Both the position numbers and the translations under genes were made by a program. A stretch of 64,000 nucleotides of DNA, taken from positions 620,001-684,000 of the forward strand of contig NZ_FOLP01000001.1 of assembly GCF_900112425.1 (NCBI RefSeq). The letters run 5' to 3'. The notes below the pieces were generated by a model. That model was given only the letters and a program-made list of their open reading frames with translations, searched no databases and was not told the DNA's origin. The DNA is from Variovorax sp. OK212 (GTDB taxonomy: Bacteria > Pseudomonadota > Gammaproteobacteria > Burkholderiales > Burkholderiaceae_C). This document shows, piece by piece, positions 61,404 through 64,000 of the stretch. Positions within the stretch are counted from its first letter, which is position 1, and every line of letters starts with the position of its first letter.

Positions 61404-61425
61404 AGGCCAAGCCAGGGTTTCTCGT

Positions 61426-63093
61426 TCACTGCACCGCGTCATCCACGCTCCACGGCGCATACACCTCCGCGTGCAGGTCCGGCGAGTTCACCTTCGCCAG
61501 CAGGTCGCGCACGTCGTCCTTCACGCGCGCCAGCGACAGCCGCGCGCCGCGCGCACGCACATAGGCCGCGAAGTCGCACAGCGCCTCGATGCTGGTCGCG
61601 TCGAGGTCGGGCGATTCCTCCAGGCTCAGCACCATGCGCTCCAGGCCCGGCATTGCATCGACGCGCGCGCGGATCGACGCGAACACCGCGTCGGCATTGC
61701 CGAAGAACAGCGGCACGTCGGGCCGCGCGATCAGCGTGCGTGGAGGCACCACCGCCTCGGGGTGGCGCGCGGTGTCGACGTAGTCGTGGCTCTGGCCCAG
61801 GCGCCCGAGCCAGCTGACCGTGGTGCGCGAGAAGCCGCGCAGCAGCAACAGCAGGCTCACGCCGATGGCTGCCAGCAGGCCGTTGAGCACGCCCAGCACC
61901 AGCACCGCGGCCACCGCCACGACGGTCACGAGCCGGTCGCGCCGCCACTGGAAGTAGGGGCGCAGCGCGGCGGGGTTCAGCGTGTGGCTCACCGCGTGGA
62001 TCACGATGGCGGCCAGCAGCGGCTCGGGCGTGTGCGCGATCCACGGCAGCAGCGTGAGCACCGCCACCAGCACCACCAGGCCCGCGACGATGCCCGCCGC
62101 GCGGCTGCGCGCCCCGGCCGATTCGTTGGCCGAGGTGGCCGAGTAGCCCGCGCCCACCGGCATGCCCTGGAACAGGGCCGAGAGCAGGTTCGCGCCGCCC
62201 AGCGCCAGCAGGTCGCGGTTGGCCGACACGTTGTCGCCGTGGCGCAGCGCGAAGGTGCGGATCGAGCCGTACGACTCGGCGTACAGGATGAGCGCCATCG
62301 CGAACGCCAGCCCGCCCAGGTTCTGCCACTGCGCGCGGTCCATCTGCGGCACGCCCGGGTGCGAGAAGTCGAGCGAGATCGGCCCCACCGCCGCGACGCC
62401 CCACGCATGGCACAGGCCCTGCACGTCGAGCACGATGCCGCCCACGATCACCAGCAGCGCGGCCGGCACCGCGCGCCAGCGCGCGAGGCCGCGCAGCAGC
62501 ACGAGCGCCACCAGCGCCATGGCCGCGCCGGCCAGGTTCCAGTGCCGCCAGTCGCCGACCAGGCCCGCAAGCAGCCGGAAGAAGTCGCTGTGCGCCGGCT
62601 GCACCGCCAGCACCTTGGGCAACTGCTTGACCACGATGGTCAATGCCAGCCCGAGCGCGAAGCCGCGCAGCACCGGCTTGGCGATGAGGCTGGACACCGC
62701 ACCGAGCTTGGCCACGCCCGCGATGACGAAGAACACGCCGGCCAGCAGCACGATGCCCGCGCCCATCGCAAGCCGCGTCGCGGTGTCGGCGCCCGTCACC
62801 GACATCGTCGCGGCGAACAGCACCGCCGCCGACGACGAGGTGGCCGAGACGATCGCGAAGCGGCTGCTGCCGAAGAGGCCGTAGACCAGCAGGCCCGCGA
62901 ACAGCGCGATCACGCCGGCCTGCGGCGGCAGGCCCGCGATGCCCGAATAGGCGACCGCCTCGGGCAGCAACAGGCCCGCGATGGAGACGCCTGCCACGAG
63001 GTCGGCGAGGCCGGGGCGGCGGGAGGCCGTGCCCGCAGCGGGAGGAGGCGGGATCGGCAGGGGCTGGGGAGGCGGTGGGTTGGCGGCGGTCAT
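61426..63093 (-). CDS. SulP-family anion transporter with STAS domain
   Basis: 555 residues. A Pro-rich N terminus (about 1-28) is followed by a membrane domain of about 11-14 helices with SulP motifs (GVSIAGLLLPEAVAYSGIAGLPPQAGV; MPVGAGYSATSANESAGARS). A C-terminal STAS domain lies at about 430-545 (VPLFFGNADAVFASIR … LSLEESPDLDATSIEALCDFAAYVRARGARL). SulP proteins move sulfate, bicarbonate or C4-dicarboxylates with Na+ or H+. No carbonic anhydrase or cys genes adjoin, so the substrate stays open. It converges with the preceding gene. Confidence 0.93.
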   Translation of the reverse strand: MTAANPPPPQPLPIPPPPAAGTASRRPGLADLVAGVSIAGLLLPEAVAYSGIAGLPPQAGVIALFAGLLVYGLFGSSRFAIVSATSSSAAVLFAATMSVTGADTATRLAMGAGIVLLAGVFFVIAGVAKLGAVSSLIAKPVLRGFALGLALTIVVKQLPKVLAVQPAHSDFFRLLAGLVGDWRHWNLAGAAMALVALVLLRGLARWRAVPAALLVIVGGIVLDVQGLCHAWGVAAVGPISLDFSHPGVPQMDRAQWQNLGGLAFAMALILYAESYGSIRTFALRHGDNVSANRDLLALGGANLLSALFQGMPVGAGYSATSANESAGARSRAAGIVAGLVVLVAVLTLLPWIAHTPEPLLAAIVIHAVSHTLNPAALRPYFQWRRDRLVTVVAVAAVLVLGVLNGLLAAIGVSLLLLLRGFSRTTVSWLGRLGQSHDYVDTARHPEAVVPPRTLIARPDVPLFFGNADAVFASIRARVDAMPGLERMVLSLEESPDLDATSIEALCDFAAYVRARGARLSLARVKDDVRDLLAKVNSPDLHAEVYAPWSVDDAVQ

Positions 63094-63126
63094 GACAAGG
63101 CCTGTCGTTGTTGTCGCCGCAAGCTA

Positions 63127-64000
63127 TCAGGTGCTGGCGGACCGGAAGCTGACAGCATGCGCCATGTGCGCGGCGCCCGCGGACCGCAGGCCGTTGATGC
63201 CCGCGGGGTCGTAGCGCGCAATGCCCTGGTGCCCGTCGAGATCTTCCTTCAGCAGCAGGCCGGTGTCGAGCAGCAGCGCCTTCAGCGTTGCGGGGTCGAA
63301 GCCGCTGAGGAAGGCTTCGCCGGCGGCTTGCACTTCGCCGCGCAGCTTGCGGAAGTCTTCCGCGCCGGCATGGCCGGGCGCGAGCGCGGCCTCGTCGATG
63401 TAGGTGAAGACCAGTTCGCTCTGCGCGCTCGTGCACGCGGCAATGGAGCGCAGGGCGGCCAGGTTGGCCTCCCTGGTGAGGTACACCGTGACGCCGAGCC
63501 ATGAGAAGAAGGCGGGCTGCGTCGCGTCGAAGGTCGAGCGTGCCAAGGCACTGCCGAGGTCTTCCACCGACAGGTCCGCCTCGATGAAGTGCATCGAGGC
63601 CGACCCGGCCACGCCGCACGCCTGCAACTGCTGGCGCTTCAGCCGCTGTGTGTCGGGGTGATCGACTTCGTACACGTTCAGCGCATGGGCCCAGGCCGGC
63701 CGGCGGCACACGAAGCTGTCGAAGCCCGCGCCGACGATCACGTACTGCGCGACGCCCTGTGTCACGGCGGCCTGCAGAGCATCTTCCGTGTAGCGCGAGC
63801 GCAGCACCACATCGGCATAGGCGGCGTTCGCGCGCAGCGCCGCGTCCAGGGCGTCGTCGGGCGCGCCGCCCGCGCCGCCCGCCGCGTTGCGCTGTGCCAT
63901 CGCCCGCTCGGCAAAGGCGGCACGCACGGTCGCCGGCACCAGGCGGTCGCCCCACGGGTCGTCCAGCAGCGGCGCAGGGTCGCCGCGCGAATGGAGCGCG
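63127..64000 (-). CDS. SAM-dependent methyltransferase (TIGR00027 / leucine carboxyl methyltransferase type), 5' end outside window
   Basis: At least 291 residues visible; the frame stays open to the right edge and the upstream residues (PLLDDPWGDRLV) match the family's N-terminal region. The gene therefore starts beyond 64000, and the in-frame GTG at 63939 is internal. The SAM-binding motif is VIVGAGFDSF, and FSWLGVTVYLT matches the family's conserved post-motif loop. Many members act on polyketide or unknown small-molecule carboxylates; the substrate is unknown here. Confidence 0.9.
   Translation of the reverse strand, partial: ALHSRGDPAPLLDDPWGDRLVPATVRAAFAERAMAQRNAAGGAGGAPDDALDAALRANAAYADVVLRSRYTEDALQAAVTQGVAQYVIVGAGFDSFVCRRPAWAHALNVYEVDHPDTQRLKRQQLQACGVAGSASMHFIEADLSVEDLGSALARSTFDATQPAFFSWLGVTVYLTREANLAALRSIAACTSAQSELVFTYIDEAALAPGHAGAEDFRKLRGEVQAAGEAFLSGFDPATLKALLLDTGLLLKEDLDGHQGIARYDPAGINGLRSAGAAHMAHAVSFRSAST

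Noticed and set aside
63127..63939. Complete methyltransferase gene starting at the GTG at 63939
   Set aside because: The frame continues to the window end and the upstream residues match the family N terminus, so the gene is truncated by the window instead.

Overview
The window reads as chromosome from a GC-rich betaproteobacterium of the Comamonadaceae, most like Variovorax. The basis is the petABC-sspA-sspB block, the recJ/lolCD block, the very high third-position GC, the abundance of solute-binding-protein transport operons and the dispersed REP-like elements. The genus is an inference from gene order and sequence style; no database was searched.

Layout. 1-2.7 kb: end of mscL, then a TPR-SPINDLY (GT41-type) glycosyltransferase. 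2.8-6.4 kb: a trimeric autotransporter adhesin with a 13-unit 20-residue stalk repeat, divergent from a LuxR-type response regulator. 6.4-10.9 kb: housekeeping block petABC (cytochrome bc1), sspA, sspB and tRNA-Thr(UGU), with clear terminators. 10.9-22.0 kb: a five-gene leftward operon (WGR-DUF4132, MoxR AAA+ ATPase, DUF5682, VWA, SWIM) matching the order of the uncharacterised E. coli yehI-L-M-P-Q cluster. 22.3-25.5 kb: a 7TM protein with a degenerate GGDEF domain, a short-chain dehydrogenase and a DUF1003 membrane protein. 25.5-30.3 kb: recJ with its usual upstream partner, then lolC and lolD. 30.3-31.9 kb: an ECF sigma factor and a stand-alone ClpP-like protease.

31.9-43.1 kb is a catabolic unit. 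A divergent RidA precedes an ABC peptide-type transporter (binding protein, two permeases, two ATPases) with an embedded lactonase, a PLP D-amino-acid deaminase/aldolase, an RpiR regulator and an N-acyl-D-amino-acid deacylase. It looks built to import and deacylate D-amino-acid conjugates, with RidA removing the reactive enamine. 43-45 kb holds small accessory genes and a serine hydrolase. 45.1-48.4 kb is a LysR regulator divergent from an amino-acid binding protein and a class V aminotransferase. 48.4-53.2 kb is a four-gene operon (anchored binding protein, TelA, lipoprotein with binding-protein and VWA domains, XpaC-like protein) behind a Pho-box-like promoter. 53.2-60.5 kb is an aromatic-type aldehyde dehydrogenase with a complete Liv-type ABC transporter and a divergent AraC/FeaR-like regulator. 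60.6-64 kb holds an unrecognised protein of lower GC, a SulP transporter and a methyltransferase cut by the window end.

The most interesting candidates for undescribed biology are the adhesin/GT41 pair with a sequon in nearly every half repeat, the yeh-like MoxR/VWA/SWIM operon, and the TelA operon with its Pho-box-like promoter. Repeats of note are two REPIN-type inverted pairs, a dispersed GC-rich element that extends LolD, and a triplicated translation-start region between livG and livF.
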